DNA of 64,000 nucleotides, from NCBI RefSeq assembly GCF_023065955.2, contig NW_026622985.1:77427931-77491930 (forward strand), given 5' to 3'. Of this stretch, positions 45,059 to 58,155 are shown one piece after another. How positions within the stretch are numbered: the stretch's first letter is position 1; each line of letters opens with the position of its first letter. Both the position numbers and the translations under genes were made by a program. The stretch is from Ursus arctos (Eukaryota; Chordata; Mammalia; Carnivora; Ursidae). The notes under the pieces were generated by a model, which saw nothing but the letters and a program-made list of their open reading frames with translations, ran no database searches and had not been told where the DNA came from.

Positions 45059-47573
45059 TTCAACATCATAAATTTATTCTACTCTATATTTTTTTTATTT
45101 TTTGTGGATGGTAAAATTTAGAAATTAACTTTTTTTCCAAGTTATTTTTTAATTAGTCCACACTTCCCCACATATTTTAAATGCCACCTAAATCATACTA
45201 TATTCCCATATGCACATGCATCTTTAATACATTCATTGTCAAGCTTGGAATGAGGAGTGAGAAGGTATTGAAGATGAAGAGTAAGTAGCCTGACTTTTCC
45301 AGGACCATGTTATTATTTGAGGCCACATAGTGTTGTCAAAACTCTTCATAAAGTAAGGTCTTTCTTAAGGTATACCCATGAGGCTTGTAAGCACGTTGAA
45401 AAAAACTTATGTTTTATATTCATTGAATATGAGGCAATTTGACCATTAGAGCAAAGTATTTATCTACACTTTACCTAGTAATTATAAAATAAGATATTCC
45501 CAAATTCTTTCTTAGTATGTTTATTTTACATTTTATTAGCATGTGAGAATTATTTTGATTATTTAGTGTAAATCATTGCTAGTAATTACTCTCCAGAGTT
45601 GAATATTATTACAACGCCTTTCTTTTAAACTTAAGTTTTAGAAAAAATGGCATTTCTGGAACCACCATTCTCCTTTAAAAAAAAAAAAAACTTCCTTTGT
45701 TGACAATGTAAATTTTATAATTAATCATGTCTTTTTCCTTTTGCCCACTAAAAGGTACTGAACCAAATGTGTAGCCCAATTTTAAAAACTTTATTTGACT
45801 CATATCTATGTGTTTGCTTAATTCACACTTATTCCTCATGAAAATATCTTTTGCTATGATTTTTTTTACCATATTGAGTGTATTCTAAGAAAGCTGCCTC
45901 AAATTTTCTGTGACATGAATCTGAGTACAGTTATGTTTATGACATATCTAGACAGCTTAAAACACAACAACACAACAATATAAATAACTGTGAAAATAGC
46001 AGTGAAGTGTATTAATGGTAAGAGAAATAAAATGAAGTCAGGGATGAAGCACATGTCATAATGTCCTACACACTTGTTGGAATTGAGCCACAAATTTCCT
46101 CTGAACTTCTAGCAATCACAGTCAAGGGAGAAGGATCTTCAGCTACATGATTCACAATGCCCAAAGTTAAGACAAAGTTAGGGAAGTCTTTTCCCATTTC
46201 TAAGACCTCACTGAATCTCATTCCATGAATCCTCATAAGAACTATACATTGTGATGTATAGAACACTATCATCAACAATGTCGGTACAATAAGTAACTCC
46301 AATTTCGCTTCTCTGGCAAGTACCCACAGAGCAGAGATTTTATGTTACTAGTTCAGAGAATCCCATACAGTTTAACAGTAAGGTAACAGTGGGCAGGGTT
46401 AATTCTCTATTGTGAAAGCTGGGAGCCAAATGAAGACTCATGCCTGAATGGCAGGCTGCTCTACCTACATATAATTAGAGATCGATGACATAAACATCTA
46501 AATAAATAGATAAATAAATAAATCTTAATTCCAGTGTTAGGAATAAGTGTAACAGTCTCTTTGAAAACACTATGCTTTAGTGAGCTTTTATATGTGCATT
46601 TTCTTGCACAATGGGGACATAGCCAATGTATTATTACTCCATACACAGTACAGCAAGATGTTTTATAGTATGGTTGAACCATGATTTGAACTAAACAAGG
46701 CACTTAAGTTTTTCTAAATGAATAATGGAATTGATAGCGCTTAACCTGCAGGGATATTGTAAAAATAAGTGTAATGAGTGCTTGAGAGGCACTGCATATG
46801 TACTTTCTGTAAACATTCTCTGCAGTGCATGTATCCCATGTAAAGCAATAATATTGACAAATTATTGTAAGGTTGCTAGAATTCTGTTTAATTACTCAGC
46901 TTCTATATTACAATGCATATTTATTATGGTTTTAAAATTGCATCTTGGGCTTTAATGCCTTTTAACCAAGGCATTGTAAGACATAATAAAACTCCAGCAG
47001 CTATAGAAATCACATATCATATAATACCATTTTAAAAAGCAAATATGTCTTACTGCTGCCTTGCCTAAGTAGACAGTCATATAAATGTATATTTTACACA
47101 TATTTAAAACTTAAGTATATAAAATTTTTACTCCAACTTAAAGCTATCTTTAGAGTTAGCCTGGAAGTGAATTGGTGTGGAAGAATATTGTTCTGTATTC
47201 AGGAGGCACATGCATATAAGATCTTTGAATTGTGCTGCTATCACCAGTAACCCAGCATTCATGTATTTTGAGATATTTTTGTAAAATCTGTTTTGTTTTG
47301 ATATACCCACTTCTTTCTCATGGCTAAAGAGTGTACAGGCAAGCTCCTTAAGCTAGATTTTATGTGACCACTGAAATAGGAAATCAAATGGCTTCAATTA
47401 AGATTATGTATTAGTTTGATTAGCACTATGATCTAATCAACTTATATAATCAGGCAGAACAACAAAATATAACTTAAGTAAAACTCCACCAGAAAAAAAT
47501 CCTACTGTATCTCTGGATTTCATTTTGGGGAAAGTGTGTAATTTCCCATTATTTGCATTGTAAGAATCTGTAT
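45059..47573. other. 2.5 kb of mostly unique DNA
   Basis: No gene is recognised. 46480-46530 is an AAAT/GATA-rich patch. 46730-46800 has weak MIR-like text ('GCAGGGATATTGTAAAAATAAGTGTAATGAG') that I do not call firmly. Confidence 0.45.
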
Positions 47574-47584
47574 TCCTTAATACT

Positions 47585-47798
47585 CTTTTTAAAAAAATAT
47601 GTATTTATTTTGAGAGAGAGAAAGTGTGTGCATGCAGGGGAAGGGGTGGGGGAAGGGGGAGAGAGAGAATCTCCAGAAGACTCCCCACTGAGCATGGAAC
47701 CTGATTCTGGGCTCCATCTCATGACCCTGAGACCATGACCTGAGCCAAAATCAAGAGTTGGACTGGACGCTTAACCAACTGAGCCACCCAGGTCCCCC
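47585..47798 (-). mobile_element. CAN-SINE, minus strand
   Basis: It shows reversed head CTTAACCAACTGAGCCACCCAGG and a long GA-rich reversed body. The target-site duplication TCCTTAATACT is exact at 47574-47584 and 47799-47809. Confidence 0.95.
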
Positions 47799-47809
47799 TC
47801 CTTAATACT

Positions 47810-48574
47810 TTTAATATCCAAAGTTTAATAACCATTGTGTCTATTTGTTGTAAAATTAATGATAAAAATATATTTTTAAAATATTTCAAAAGAAATTCAA
47901 TGCCATTTTTCTGATAAAGGAAGTTTTTACTATATTTCTATCTATCTTACATTACTTATATTATTACTTATATGTGCAATGGCATTTCTAGTGTTATTTC
48001 AAATGTGAGTTTTTTTATGTGTTCTTGAGAATAATTTTCAATATAGTTGAAGAATTCTTATATTTTTATATAATGCAATTTATTAGGGAAGTAAATTCAT
48101 TAAAATTTTTCAGTTTGAAAGAAAAATAGGGCTCAGCTTTATATCAGAAGAATACATCTTTGGAAATTTTTCTTTTACATTTTAATAAACTGAATTTGTA
48201 AATGACTTACATTTATCTCTTTTGTAATTAACATATTTAATCTGGTTTTTGTCTTGGATAGATGTGAGGAACTCAACTAGTAAAATCAGTAATTCCGACT
48301 CAAAAATTGATACAGAAATCTGTTTAAAGCTTAGAAAATTTTTAATAACTTCAGTGAGGTTTTGACACTTAACTTTTGTTCCCAAGAAAGATAAATATCA
48401 ACTGTAATTGTGTGAAGGATTATCAACATTCTATTGCCAAAGTCTGTAATGGTCACAGAGGGTTTGTGAATATGGCATTGAGAAAAAGATCTGCTGCAGA
48501 AAGTCTTTAATTATTCAATAAGAGAGAGAGCCTCAGGAAGAAAGATTATGCCTCAACTTGAGTTCATTGAAATA
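47810..48574. other. Unique AT-rich DNA
   Basis: I see nothing that I can name. Confidence 0.5.
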
Positions 48575-48606
48575 AGTACTATTCCCATATATATATATAG
48601 ATAGAT

Positions 48607-48799
48607 TTTTTTTTTTCTTTTGAGAGAAAGAGTGTGAGAACTAGGGGAGGGGCAGAGAGAGAGGGAAAGAGAATCTTAAGCAGGCTTCATACTCAGTGCA
48701 GAGCCCAATGTGGTAATCCATCTCACAATCTTGAGATCATGACCTGAGCCAAAATGCCAAAAGGCAGATGCTTAACTGACTGAGCCACCCAGATACTCC
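48607..48799 (-). mobile_element. CAN-SINE, minus strand, diverged
   Basis: It has reversed head TTAACTGACTGAGCCACCCAGATACTCCC, a GA-rich body and a T-run tail. The tail adjoins a short TA/GATA repeat at 48588-48606. Confidence 0.92.
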
Positions 48800-49299
48800 C
48801 AGTCTGTACTTTTTTTTAAAGTAATACTTAGTTTATCTTTAAAATTACATGATCTCAGCTAAAACCCACTCTGTAATGTACTGCTAGACTCAATTTTCTA
48901 ATATGTCACTCTCAGTTGGCCAGGCCTTTGGAAAAGAACCTATAATATCTCCCAACTAATCATTTTAGCAAAATAAAACTGATATTTACATCTTCTATTT
49001 TTATTAGGTGAGATTCCTCACTGTCCCACTAACAAACTTATATTTTATTTAAGTAATATATTCTGAATGAATAGTGTGTTCCAGAAAGATACAAAGGGTT
49101 GGGTCTTATAGGATTATATTAACCATGTTAAAGACTACTTACACTAAGTGTATATCCTAACTGCACTTAGAGTCTATGGATCTTTTTTTGAGCGAAGTAA
49201 TAAAAGTTGCATTTTAGAATGGTCTTTCTGATTGAATGGGGAAAATTATTTGGTTAAGTTGCTGTTTATTACACCATTCATTATTCATCTCATCTAACT
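48800..49299. other. Unique DNA
   Basis: I see nothing that I can name. Confidence 0.5.
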
Positions 49300-50640
49300 T
49301 ATGTCTAGTTTTCTGTTAAATCTATTCACTGTATTCCCAATTTAATATAAAATAGCTTTAGAATATCTGTACAATTCTTGTTTTGCAGATTCCCATTCTC
49401 TATCCAGTATCTTCATCTTTTCATTTATTTGAGCCATCTTTTCATGTATTTTATTTACCATATTCATTATACTTATTTTAAAATCTTTCTTTTTAAAGAT
49501 TTAATTTATTTATTTTGAGAGACAGAGAGTGAGAGAGAGAGCACGATGAGGGAGAGGGGCAGAGGGAGAGAAAGAAGCAGATGCCCCAGTGAGCAGAGAG
49601 CCCGATTCGGGGCTCAATCCCAGGACACTGGGATCATGACCTGAGCCAAAGGCAGCTGCTTAGCCAACTGAGCCACCGAGGTGTCCCATACTTATTTTAA
49701 AATCTTTGTATGCATACTCCTAGGTGTGGATTATTTATGTGTCCCCTTTATCAGTCATATTTTCTTGCCTCTTTGCATATTTAGTTTTTATTTTGTTTTG
49801 TTGTTTTAGTTGTTTTTGGATGCTAGACATTTATAAATAAAGAACCATAAGAATCCGTAAGATATTACCTTCTTTCAGAGTAGGTGGTTTCTTTAATTAT
49901 GCAAATTAAGCTGGATCAGATGTGGGTTGCAATTTAGTTAAGTCACAGTTTATCTGTGATTTCACCCCTTTTCTCTGAAAATAGTTTTCCTATGATTTTG
50001 ATTGTCTGGTTAGATATCTGATGTTGCTGCATTAAAGACATCGGATTACACAGTCCTTTGGGTGATTCAGCTTTTCCCTTTGGTTTTCCAGCCTACCTGT
50101 CTTAGCTTCCTACACTGTGTAGCTTCAAAATATGGCTTATACCTTAACTGGATAACTGGTCATGTTCTCCGACTCCAGTCCCTTCTCCAATAGATCTCTG
50201 CTTTTTAAACACCATGAAACTCTAGAAGATTTCACTTTACCTTTAGAAGATTTTGGTATAAATCAGTGCCCTTCTACATAATCTTAGAACCTCGCAAATA
50301 AATATTAATTCTCAGTTTCCTGTCCCTTTCACTTCACTTGTTCTCTTTCACAAAAAGTTTTAGGAATTTCTCTACCCCAGAATAGGCTCTCAAGTCCAAG
50401 CCAGACTATCAGTCCATACCAAGGATTAACACATGTCCTCAGGAAGGAAAGAGATGGATGGCAGTAATCAACATTATCATTTTACTTCAGAAAGTCCTTT
50501 CTGCTTTTGAAATTTCATTTATTCTATTCCTCATTTTTTCCATAGCCCTTGAGTGCTTTCTAAAATGTGGGATGGTTTAAACTTATTTGGCTTTTTCTAG
50601 TTGTTTTAGCTAGATCATTGGCCTGCGGCAATCCATTTTT
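49300..50640 (-). mobile_element. Possible L1M/HAL1 5'-half relic, minus strand, split by a SINE
   Basis: 'TCTTCATCTTTTCATTTATTTGAGCC', 'TCAGTCATATTTTCTTGCCTCTTTGCATATTTAG' and 'GTTTTTGGATGCTAGACATTTATAAATAA' resemble the reversed ORF1/5' region of old mammalian L1 or HAL1. The match fades after about 50,000. The extent is a guess. Confidence 0.4.
49489..49687 (-). mobile_element. CAN-SINE, minus strand, perfect 20-bp TSD
   Basis: A complete reversed copy ending in TTAGCCAACTGAGCCACCGAGG. The target-site duplication ATACTTATTTTAAAATCTTT is exact at 49469-49488 and 49688-49707, the longest exact duplication in the window. Confidence 0.97.
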
Positions 50641-53600
50641 CCTCAAAGTAGAATACCCAGGAATCTTGAGTTTAATGGCCAAATAGAGGACAGAAACAAA
50701 GACAAAGGAAAGGACAGGCCTAAACACACACATTCACAGATCCTGCATACTTTCACTGTAAAGATACATTAAAATATCAAAGGGAGATGCCCATGTTTTC
50801 CCCATCTTAGTGTGCTTTAGGGGGTGACAAAACTTTTGCCTAAATCTGTAAGTTAACACTGATTGTTCCTGGATTAATAGTGTGTCTAGTAAAAGAAAAC
50901 AACACAAACTTAAGTTATCCTCCTTATTTGAAGGATAGGATGCTAGAAGTCATGGCATGTGGAATGTCATGATTACCAAAATCATCACCAGTGGTGGTAT
51001 AAGATGAAGTATAGATGGAGAACAAGATATTAGGTGATCAAGGAGCTTTCATACTTAGTTGCTTTGGTGAAAATGGTGATTACAAAGATGGCGGCATGTT
51101 GTAACTACTGATAACACTGGAAAATTTACATGGGGAAAAGAAAAAGCAAAGTCTTATAAATTCCCAGCTAATATCTTAGGTAGGAAAAGATAGTCTTCAT
51201 TTCATATTTGAAGGTGTTTTTATCTCCTTTAACTTTAGGTCAGGTAAAACTGAGGATTGAAACAACAAGACAGAATCCTATAGAGCTATAAAAATACTGA
51301 ATTGCTATGGAGTCATGTACAGAATATATTTTTAATGGAATAAGGAAGCCATGATATAAAAGAATATATAGAGTATGCCATCATTTGCTTAAGTAAAAAT
51401 AAATAATATATATGTTTTTTTCTTATTTTTGTAGAAATAAATAATGGACCAAAAACCAGTCAAATTGATTATATATGGTAGATGGAAGTGATATGGAACT
51501 GGTGGGACAGGAAACGAAGCTTTTTTGCCCACACCTTTTGTTTTCTCTATGTAAAAAATAAACAATTCAGTAAAGATTCAAGTTTCTAGATGTCATTGTC
51601 CCAGTGCAGTATAGCTGGGAAGAGAAAGAAGGATAGCATGGGGAAAAATTGCTTAATGGGCAGCGAGCAGAAGATAATCCCATCATGGAGATAAGGAGAT
51701 CAACAAAAAGTGAGACATGGCAGACTTCTGTGGTGGAAATCAAAGGAGGAAGGCTGCTCTCCATTCAGTGCCACAGGGAGGGAAAATAACACTAGGAAGA
51801 TCCATTAGATTTGGCAATTAGGAAATAATTAGCTAAAAGATAGAAAGGAATTGGGAGGTGGGCAAATGGAGAAGGGAAAGCTATAACTCAAATAAGGAGC
51901 TCAAGATGTTCCTCAAAGGCAAGAGTCCCTTCACCATTTGCCCAAGGCTCTCTCCAAAATTAATATATTTGATGAACTGGTTTAATTCAATTCTTCAGTG
52001 TTAAAACAAGTATAGGAGGGAGAAGTAAAGTAAAATAAAACAAAACCAGCAAAACAAAAATGAAAAATAGCACTAGAAATTCTCAGGTGATAGTTTAAAT
52101 TAGTCCCTTAACAACGGGATTTCTTTCAGTTTTTCTTTGTTTCTCTGTGTTCAAATCTGAATCTTTTGCAGAGACGCATGTACGAGGCTAGAACAATTCT
52201 CCAAAGGCCCTGCACTGGAAATCCTTTCAGGATGTTATAGTCATTTTTCCATACACAGAATGCCTTGCCTCTGAGCCCATTGTTTGAAATGTCTATTGCT
52301 CTTCAGGTCACAGAGGAGCAAATCTTTCAAAATGGCCATGCTGGCTTAACCCATGGAGAGCAAAGTCAACATACAAGAAGTTCAATTACTGTGAATTTAA
52401 AACAACAACAAAAAAATGCCTTTCTGAAGTTATAGTTATGTTCAACTAGAATGTGTCCACATTTAAAAAATGGCATTTTTTCTGTTTTAAATTTGCCATC
52501 ACTGCTCTCTTGCTGCTCTCCCAGGAGCTAAGCCAGTGCTACCGAATACATTGCTCTACAGTGCTATGACCAGAGTAGTCAAGGTGACTTCACATGGGCT
52601 TTCCATAAGTAGAGCCACACCTGTACAAAGAAAAAACTCTTCATATATGATCCCCAAAATAAAGGCTGTTGATGAGGATATAAAGAAAGTAGATGAAAGA
52701 TTGATACATACATGCATACATACACGTATAGATGGACAGACAGGAGGGAGAGGGAATTAATGCTATTTGAAGCCCTCATAGGAGCAGAAACTATAAGGTT
52801 TTTTTCCCCCCATAAAATAGAAGAGGCAAAATCTAACCCTAAAACAAGAAGTCATATGCCTATTGGAGCTTAAGCATGGTCCCTATACTTGTGACATTTC
52901 AAGAAACAGTAAAATCTCTAGTTCCTATTGCTATCATGCCAAATAAGTTTATAGTTCTGTACCTAATCTTTAGCATTGCCAAAGATCCTAAGAGTAGCTC
53001 AGTGATGTTCACAGAAAGAAGCATAAGTACAAAAGAGAAAACATTTGGTCTTGCCTGAATGTCAGTTATTCTGTGCTAGTTTTTTATAGTTAGAATGCCC
53101 ATATAAGTTATCTCCCAAATTGAGCCACATTTGAGAAAGAATGAGCTGGAGGGAACAAATGCTAAAATAGGCAGGATTCTGGAAAGACAAAGATAAACCA
53201 GAACTGTCCTAGGTAAACCAGAATATATAGTTATCTAATCTGTAGTCTGTGATCTGTGCACACAAACTTAATTGGGGAAAGTCTTAAAAAAATTAATTTT
53301 CTAACTGTGTTTTACCATATTTGGTGGTTTGGGGATTGGGTAGAAATCCGCCTGTACCTGTGGTCCATATTTCAGTGTCATTTAAGATTTTTAGTATCTT
53401 GTGGAGCTTATTTATTCATTCTTGAGGCAGTTCAAATTACAGCATTTTATTTGAAAACAATACTTTTCAAAATCTTCTGATTTCTATTTCTTCTTTGAGC
53501 CTCCAGTATTTTTTGTGAGCAGACATCTTAAATTCTAACTCATGGTAGCTATAGTCCCTGCCTCTTTCAGAGGAGAAATGGCTTAGAAGTCTCTGTGTGT

Positions 53601-54239
53601 GATAGGGATATTTTTGTCCCTAAATTTATTCCAAAGGAAGTATCTCCATTAGTAGATTAGTGAAATTAAACTTCTTAAAATGTGCCTTAAGCCTATATCC
53701 CTGGAGTCCAAGGAAGGACGTCATTATGGCATAAATCTTTCAAGAGAATATCTTTATCTGGAAACTTGAATATGACAGGATATAAGTAGTATATCTTTCT
53801 GATAGATTTTTATGTTTGTTTTTCTTTTGTTTTCTGTCCTGATTCTTCTTTTCTCTTCTTCTCCTGCCATCTCCTTGTTTATAATCCTTTAAAGTTGTCT
53901 TTCCTATTCTGGTAATATCTGTTTTTCTTCCTACTTAATATTGTATCACCTTAAAGTCCTCTCAGTAGTGCTTTAAATGTATCATATTGATTTTCTCTAT
54001 TTTTCTCTCGAAATTGCCAGATTTCTTTGTTTGGTTTGTCTATTCAGATCCACAAGAAATATTAATTGAGTGTGTGTGTGTGTTATTGATTCTCTTTCTC
54101 CAAAATTAAGAGGTATATCTCACTAGTTTCCTATATTCCAGCTCCTTGAAGAGCAATATCAGAATGAGCTCTAAGATACTGTCTTCTTCCCTCTTTCAAT
54201 TATAATCTGGCCTCTGCCATTGTAAAAGTCAGCACCACC
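50641..54239. other. 3.6 kb of DNA without a recognised gene or repeat
   Basis: Short open frames occur on both strands without support. 54070-54083 is a short TG run. 53160-53225 has text reminiscent of a small DNA-transposon relic, but I could not place its ends. Confidence 0.45.
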
Positions 54240-56689
54240 ATAGAAAATAGATATCAGGCTCAAATTAGGATACTGCAATGATAATTAACAAGGGACTATC
54301 TACAACACTTTGGGCACAAAGTGTACCACAAGGGACAGTGCAATACCCCAGGACTAGTAATGGTGGACAGTTACCACATTTAAACTTAAATGAATGAGGA
54401 GACAGAGTGATTAATAGAAATTAGAAAAATAAAGTGGTGCTGCTAATACCCCAAAGCCCAAATGGATGAAGGCAGGGAGCAGTTACTTAAACCCAGCAGA
54501 ATCATATAGAGAGGACCAACTTGAAAGAGGGCCAAGCTGTGACCTTCAGTGAAAGGATAGAACCAAACTAACGAGAGCAAAAGAGAAGAAATCAGGATGG
54601 GATACATCCCATTATTGCTCAGTGATCATTCCCCTTCCCTCTGCTCTCTTTGCAGAACTCATTGTTGACTGAATCAGAACTGAACCCACATGACATGGGA
54701 GCCCTTTCACATGGCCCATACACGTCATTTTCCTAAGACAGAGAGCAAAAGGGAAAAAGGTGGGAAAGTAGTTCTGAGGGACAAGTGGAAGATAATTACA
54801 ACCGTCTATGCGCCTTGCCCTTCAGTAGCTACTCTCTCCTTTGTGTAGTGAAACATTTGTGTCTTAATCACAGACGATTCACAAATTACCATCAGAATAT
54901 GACATCATCTCGGGTTGATAGCAAATGTATTATACTAAAAAAACCTGAAATACAGAGCATTGGTCACAGCAGTTATTCTCACTTTCTTTTATGAAAAAGC
55001 ATGTCCTCTGGTCAAAGACACTATTATAAGAGATGCCATGGCTATGTATAAAGCATTCATAAGTGAAAAAAAAATAGTAGTACTGACAAGAACCACTACA
55101 GCAGGCAAATCCATATCCAGAATGTGTATGTTTTCTGATAACAGTAAAGTGCCATGTCTTTGTGAGAGGAGGGGTCAAACCTAACAACCTTACCATTGTC
55201 AAGGAGGTTTTTTTCCCCCAGAGAATGGTGATGTATCGGGTCGGCATTTGCCTCTGCTACTGACAGGTTGAATACTGAAGCAAACTCTTCTTTCACATTA
55301 CATAACCAACCATATTTACCACCAAAATTGTGCGAACTGGGAAATTTTCCCTTCAGTGTTTAAATATAAGATCCCTGCTAAGTGGGGTGGTAGTGTGAAA
55401 GCCATCGACCTCAGCCTGAGACAGAATATCAGGAAGGTTTACCCACAAACCATGCCAGGGTTTTTTCCTTCTGGTTTTTCTTCTGTGTTAACTGGCCATA
55501 AGACCAGTCAAGTAGTAACTCTGGGAGTCTGTGTTCCAGTTCTTCTTTGGAGTTTTCTAGATGCTCCTACAGTATAATTCTTTGCCTTAGATCTTCCAGT
55601 ATTTTTGGATCCAAGGGGGGTATCTTGACTACAATCTGGACCTGCTGCAGAAATTTGGGCTCCAGGTCTCAATCATAATTGTCCTCCATAGGGGTTATCT
55701 AAAAAATAGGCAGAGAAGAGTAATCAAATGCAGAATTTTCTGCTTCTGAAACTCAAGAGGTCTCACGGAGCACTCCTTCTTTTGATGGGTAGTGTGAAGT
55801 GAAGCAAGAGGTGCTTATTTTAATAGGCAACATCTCTAAATGCTCTATACCATGGATCCCTAGAAACTCCACCAATAAGACACGTCTTAAATTTGGGGAG
55901 GTTTAATTACCACACTCTTGGAAACATATCTAACAGCGAGCAATGTAGGATTCTTGCTACATACTTGTTACTGGACCCAACTAACATGAAATAATGTAAT
56001 GGATCAACAAGACGCTATGAGGGATATCAAGAGGACCAGAAGTCCTCTACATAATATTATAGCAGAAAGAAAGACCAACACAATAAAGGTGTATTATTGT
56101 CATTGCTACATTAATGGAAACCGCTTCTGATTTTCCTCTTACAGGAATATAACCAACAGCATTTGGCAAGTCTGTCACTACATACCAGGTGCCAGGGTTA
56201 TGAGTATTTTCCCCAATAAAATATTGGGGAAATAATATATTGTATCCAGTATGGCAGCTGCAGTTGGCATTATCATTTCATTAAGTTTATGAAAACCTAC
56301 TCTCAACTTCCCAAGCACATTGCACTTTGCACAGGCCAAGCAGGTGATATAAATGGGGATGTGACAGGATTCACCATCCCTGCATCCTTCAGATATTTTA
56401 TGGCAGTTCTCTACTCTACATTTGCCCTAATGAAGCTATATTGTTTTGATTTACTATTTCGATAGGGGTTGGTGGTACTTCCAAGGGCTTTTACTTGTCC
56501 CTGCCTGCCATAATGACTCTTACTTCACAAGCCAGGTAAACAATATAAGGAACCTGTCAGTTAAAATATATTTCCCCTATTCATTCTGAAATAACCACAG
56601 GATGGGCTCAAAATGACTATCTCCTCTTGAAGCTGGGCTCTTTTTCATTCCTGGTTATGATAGGAACTGTGTTGACCACAGCCATAGGT
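54240..56689 (+). other. Possible degenerate LTR-element interior
   Basis: 'GGGACTATCTACAACACTTTGGGCACAAAGTG...GGGACAGTGCAATACCCCAGGACTAGTAATGG' and 'GGTGCTGCTAATACCCCAAAGCCCAAATGGATGAAGGCAGGGAGCAGTTACTT' read like a common ancient mammalian repeat. The block ends where a same-strand MaLR-type LTR begins (56690). No intact retroviral frame is present. The family is inferred mostly from position. Confidence 0.3.
56208..56232. repeat. 11-bp perfect inverted repeat with 3-nt loop
   Basis: TTTCCCCAATA (56208-56218), AAA, TATTGGGGAAA (56222-56232). It has no T-run after it and lies in unassigned DNA. Confidence 0.85.
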
Positions 56690-56946
56690 GACCTCCAGTG
56701 CCAATGTATAATTTCCTCACCTTGAATGGTGGTGGAATCTGTAACTTGCCTCTAAGCAATTGAATATGGCAAAGATGATGAGATACCACTGTCATGCTTT
56801 ATGGCAAAGGAGAAGGGATTTTACAGGTCCAGTTAAGGTCCCTAATCATTGATTGACTTCAAGTTACCCTGTCTTAAATGAATGAGCCCTTTATAAGCAC
56901 CCACAGGGCTTCCTTAAAGCTAGGACTCAAAGAAGAAGAGGTATTT

Positions 56947-56984
<38 letters not shown>

Positions 56985-57312
56985 CCTGTCTCTTCCCCTC
57001 TCTCCCTCTCCCTTCCTCCCTTCCTCCATTTTTTGCCATGGATTCCACAGCCATTATGAAATTAATTCTACCAGCAACCTGAGGAGCTTGGAAGCAGATC
57101 CTTCCCCAGTTCAGCATCCATATGAGAATGCGGTTGAGCCAGCACCATGATTACAGTCTTGTGAAACACTGAGCAGAAAACCAAGAATACAGCTAATCCA
57201 TATGCAGACTTTTAAACTTTAGAAACTGTGATATAATAAACAGATAAAATGCTTTATTGTTTTCAGCTTCTGTTAGTGGTAATTTGTTTCCCAGTATAGA
57301 AGACTAATACAG
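56690..57312 (+). mobile_element. LTR of ERVL-MaLR type with internal (CT)n, plus strand
   Basis: Ordered hallmarks: 'CCAATGTATAATTTCCTCACCTTGAATG', 'GCAATTGAATATGGCAAAGATGATGAGAT', an internal (CT)n run (56950-56981), 'GAGCTTGGAAGCAGATCC', 'GATTACAGTCTTGTGAAACACTGAGC', 'TAGAAACTGTGATATAATAAAC' and 'GGTAATTTGTTTCCCAGTATAGAAGACTAATACAG' at the 3' terminus. Open frames across it are incidental. Confidence 0.78.
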
Positions 57313-57318
57313 GAACTC

Positions 57319-57495
57319 GGGGCACCTGGGTGTTAGTCGGTTAAGCGTCTGCCTTCAGTTTGGGTCATGGTTGCGCGGTCCTGGGATTGAGCTCCACATC
57401 AGGCTCCCTGCTCAGTGGAGAGCCGGCTTCTCCCTTTCCTCCCCACCTGTGCTCTCTGTCACTCTCTCTGTCTCTCTCTCTCAAATAAATAATTA

Positions 57496-57564
<69 letters not shown>

Positions 57565-57594
57565 AAAAGAAAGAAAAGAAAGAAAGAAAAGAAA
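57319..57594 (+). mobile_element. CAN-SINE with (GAAA)n-expanded tail
   Basis: SINE head at 57319, degenerate A box (GGTGTTAGTCGGTTAAGCG), CT-rich body, then a tail of about 98 bases that has become a (GAAA)n array (57496-57593). The flanking duplications ACTAATACAGGAACTC (57303-57318) and ACTAATACAGAAACTC (57595-57610) differ at one base and include the end of the LTR, so the SINE inserted at the LTR terminus. Confidence 0.96.
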
Positions 57595-57624
57595 ACTAAT
57601 ACAGAAACTCTTACTGTGGTTGAG

Positions 57625-57842
57625 CAGCATTTTTCAACTTCAGCACTCTGAGATTTTTGGCCAGATAATTCATTCTTGTCAGGGATTGTCCTGTACATGG
57701 TACAATGTTTAGAAGCATCTGAGGCCTCTATTCATTAGATGCCCGTAGCACCTTCCTTCCCGGTTGTGGCAAAGAAAAATGTCTCTAGACATTGCCAGAT
57801 GTCCAACCAGGGGACAAAAATCACCCAGGTTCAGAAACACTG
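57625..57842 (-). mobile_element. MER20 (hAT-Charlie DNA transposon), near full length
   Basis: Terminal sequences CAGCATTTTTCAAC and GTTCAGAAACACTG are degenerate inverted repeats of the MER20 end CAGTGGTTCTCAAC. Inside, 'GGCCAGATAATTC', 'GATTGTCCTGTACATGGTACAATGTTTAGAAGCATC', 'CATTAGATGCCCGTAGCACC' and 'AATGTCTCTAGACATTGCCAGATGTCC' follow MER20 throughout. It is non-autonomous and about 218 bases. The 8-base flanks (TGGTTGAG and GTGTAGAG) match only partly. Strand is given relative to the usual consensus orientation. Confidence 0.9.
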
Positions 57843-57953
57843 GTGTAGAGGCAACAAGAAGTGGTAGGAATTGGTTCACAGGAGAATCAAGATGTTCATG
57901 TGAGGTTGTACAAAATCATCAAAAGTGCAATTATTGAAAATATTTTTTAGGCA

Positions 57954-58155
57954 GGGGCACCTTGGTGGCTCAGTTGGTTAAGCATCTGACTCTTGGTTTT
58001 AGTTCAGGTCACGATCTCAGGATTGTGGGATCAAACCCTGGGTCAGGCTCCATGCTGGGCATGGAGTCTGCTTTAGATTCTCTCTCCCTCTCCCCCCTGT
58101 GCACCTCCCCCCACTCATATGCACGTGCGCTCTCTCTCTCTCTTTCTCAAAAAAA
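57954..58155 (+). mobile_element. CAN-SINE, plus strand, older sub-type
   Basis: It contains GGGGCACCTTGGTGGCTCAGTTGGTTAAGCATCTGACTCTTGG, a GCTGGGCATGGAGTCTGC segment, CT-rich body and poly(A). The 'GACTCTTGGTTTTAG' form marks an older subfamily than the 'CTTCGGCTCAGGGCG' copies. Confidence 0.95.
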
